Source of the DNA: B21-G16 sp003644825 [NCBI: Candidatus Zhuqueibacterota bacterium]
GTDB taxonomy: Bacteria; SM23-31; B21-G16
Assembly: GCA_003644825.1 (NCBI GenBank)
Contig: QNDJ01000076.1
Location: forward strand, 1-7,010
Reading direction: 5' to 3'
DNA length: 7,010 nucleotides
Of this stretch, positions 6,092-7,010 are shown in pieces. The notes under the pieces are model-generated. The model was not told the DNA's origin, ran no database searches, and saw only the letters and a list, made by a program, of their open reading frames with translations. How positions within the stretch are numbered: the first letter of the stretch is position 1; every line of letters begins with the position of its first letter. The position numbers and the translations under genes are program-made.

Positions 6092-6826
6092 CTAACAATA
6101 AAGCCCAATTATACCGATCATTCTCCCTTTTAAACTTTTATCTCTCCTATATGAATAAAATAATTCGGCATTACAACTTGTGCAAAACGGAGAAATCTCA
6201 ATATTATTCAATTTCACTCCCTCATTTATAAGCCGGTCTGTAACTATGCCTGTCAAATCTAATCTAACTTTATTTTTTTTCTCCTTCCTAATATATTTCG
6301 AGCCAAATGATAGAGCATCTTCCTTATCAAACTCATAACAACACTGTTTTATATGAGGACCAATTACACAATATAAATTATTAACATTAAAAGATTCTAT
6401 TTCCTTTTCCAAAATATTTAATGACTTTTCAATTATTCCTTTTTTCAACCCCTTCCATCCGCAGTGAACAAGCCCGATTAACTCTATCTTTGGTATGTAG
6501 AAATATACTGGAACACAATCTGCAACAGTTATAACAAGAAAATTTCTCTTTTCAAATGTAAACATTCCATCTCCACATCCCCTAAAACCGCTTTTCTTAA
6601 CCAGTTTTACAACATTGCTGTGAGTCTGCTTCAGATATGATATATTACTCAAAGGAACTCCAATGGAATCAAATAATTTTTCTTGATATAGAACCCAGTG
6701 TTTTTTTTCATTAGATATACTATATGTTTGTGTTTTTCTTGTAGTTACAGCAGCAAATATATTTTTAAATTCTTTGAAAATATTAAACTTAATAATCAAA
6801 TTACATTTAACCTCTTCAAAATACAT
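6092..6826 (-). CDS. pgeF: Peptidoglycan-editing factor / YfiH-family multicopper-oxidase-fold protein
   Basis: A 244-residue cytoplasmic protein of the YfiH (DUF152, LACC1-like) family. Members have been described as polyphenol oxidases, purine nucleoside phosphorylases/adenosine deaminases, and in E. coli as PgeF, which removes mis-incorporated amino acids from peptidoglycan precursors. The family metal-site residues are present: H69 in KQTHS, C104 in TVADCVPVYF and H121 in GLVHCGWKG. Also visible are GDGMFT (85-90), GPHIKQCCYE (156-165) and the C-terminal CTSCN through YSYRRDK (215-230). Which of the reported activities holds here cannot be told from sequence. The start is uncertain: ATG at 6826 has CAGG directly against it, while the in-frame TTG at 6799 has GAAGAGG 11 nt upstream. 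The larE-like stop is 59 bp upstream and the genes may be cotranscribed. Confidence 0.9.
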   Translation of the reverse strand: MYFEEVKCNLIIKFNIFKEFKNIFAAVTTRKTQTYSISNEKKHWVLYQEKLFDSIGVPLSNISYLKQTHSNVVKLVKKSGFRGCGDGMFTFEKRNFLVITVADCVPVYFYIPKIELIGLVHCGWKGLKKGIIEKSLNILEKEIESFNVNNLYCVIGPHIKQCCYEFDKEDALSFGSKYIRKEKKNKVRLDLTGIVTDRLINEGVKLNNIEISPFCTSCNAELFYSYRRDKSLKGRMIGIIGLYC

Positions 6827-6827
6827 C

Positions 6828-6881
6828 CTGAATATTCTTTATATTAGAAGAGAAATTAAAATAAATGAAATTAATATTCAG
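6828..6881 (-). repeat. Inverted repeat CTGAATATT/AATATTCAG over the pgeF ribosome binding site
   Basis: On the minus strand CTGAATATT (6881-6873) and AATATTCAG (6836-6828) are exact 9-bp reverse complements separated by 36 bases. The second arm ends one base before the pgeF ATG and contains the only Shine-Dalgarno-like bases there, so if it folded it would hide the start. It is AT-rich with a long loop, so chance is a serious alternative. Confidence 0.3.
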
Positions 6882-6885
6882 AAAT

Positions 6886-7010
6886 TTAATCTTTTTTTAT
6901 ACCTAAATTCATACTTCCAGTTCTATAACCTTCCAGATCAACAGTAATATATAAATATCCAAGGTTTTTAAAAAACTTTACAATATTTTCTCTTATTTGA
7001 GGGTTTAATA
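6886..7010 (-). CDS. larE: LarE-like ATP-dependent sulfur transferase (C-terminal fragment)
   Basis: Forty codons and a TAA stop are open to the window edge; the rest of the gene lies beyond 7010. The translated end reads REN..KFFKNLGYLYITVDLEGYRTGSMN, and the stretch TVDLEGYRTGSMN closely resembles the conserved C-terminus of LarE (typically LDLEGYRxGSxNE). LarE is a PP-loop enzyme that gives sulfur to the pyridinium dithiocarboxylate precursor of the nickel-pincer cofactor of lactate racemase and related enzymes. The PP-loop and sulfur-donating cysteines lie outside the window, so the assignment rests on this tail only. After the LarE motif the usual NEVL is replaced by NLGIKKD. Confidence 0.7.
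   Translation of the reverse strand, partial: LNPQIRENIVKFFKNLGYLYITVDLEGYRTGSMNLGIKKD

Noticed and set aside
6800-6817. GAAGAGG-TTAA-ATG-TAA on the minus strand, a possible start-stop minimal ORF inside the N-terminal codons of pgeF.
   Set aside because: It is only one codon long and explained by chance or by serving as ribosome binding site for a TTG start of pgeF at 6799; no further support.

Overview
The window is an AT-rich bacterial segment. All eight complete protein genes and one partial gene lie on the minus strand, so transcription runs from high to low coordinates. Several genes have recognisable Shine-Dalgarno sites, and UppP, an ECF sigma factor and a DNA polymerase III delta subunit mark it as bacterial. 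The phylum cannot be fixed from this sequence. The AT bias, the LarE tail, the NSS transporter and the palindromic intergenic repeats would fit an uncultivated lineage known from metagenomes, but that is only an impression.

In transcription order: the C-terminal 40 residues of a LarE-like sulfur transferase (7010-6886); pgeF/yfiH, a multicopper-oxidase-fold peptidoglycan-editing or purine nucleoside enzyme (6826-6092); a good sigma-70-type promoter (6069-6041); uppP, undecaprenyl-diphosphate phosphatase (6006-5191); an NSS-family sodium-coupled transporter (5172-3709); a 40-residue MetS-like transporter small subunit (3707-3585); holA, the DNA polymerase III delta subunit (3598-2597); an ECF-type promoter (2589-2561); an ECF sigma factor (2557-1955) and its zinc-binding membrane anti-sigma factor (1941-1333); an intrinsic terminator (1299-1263); and nfo, endonuclease IV (1246-395). 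The last 394 bases (1-394) hold no supported gene. They carry a cluster of short palindromes, one of them present as two partial or complete copies.

uppP, the transporter, its small subunit and holA are packed with gaps of 18 nt and 1 nt and an overlap of 14 nt, so they probably form one transcript from the promoter at 6041-6069. The sigma/anti-sigma pair is a separate stress-response unit. Its promoter resembles the classic GGAACTT-type ECF promoter, suggesting autoregulation, and its -10 element sits so close to the ATG that the message should be nearly leaderless. The terminator after the anti-sigma gene ends just before the ribosome binding site of nfo, so nfo is either read-through dependent or has a promoter I could not find.

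Most of the window is conventional housekeeping content. The points most worth a second look are the small MetS-like gene, the probably leaderless autoregulated ECF promoter, the unrecognised outer domain of the anti-sigma factor, and the palindrome cluster at the left edge.
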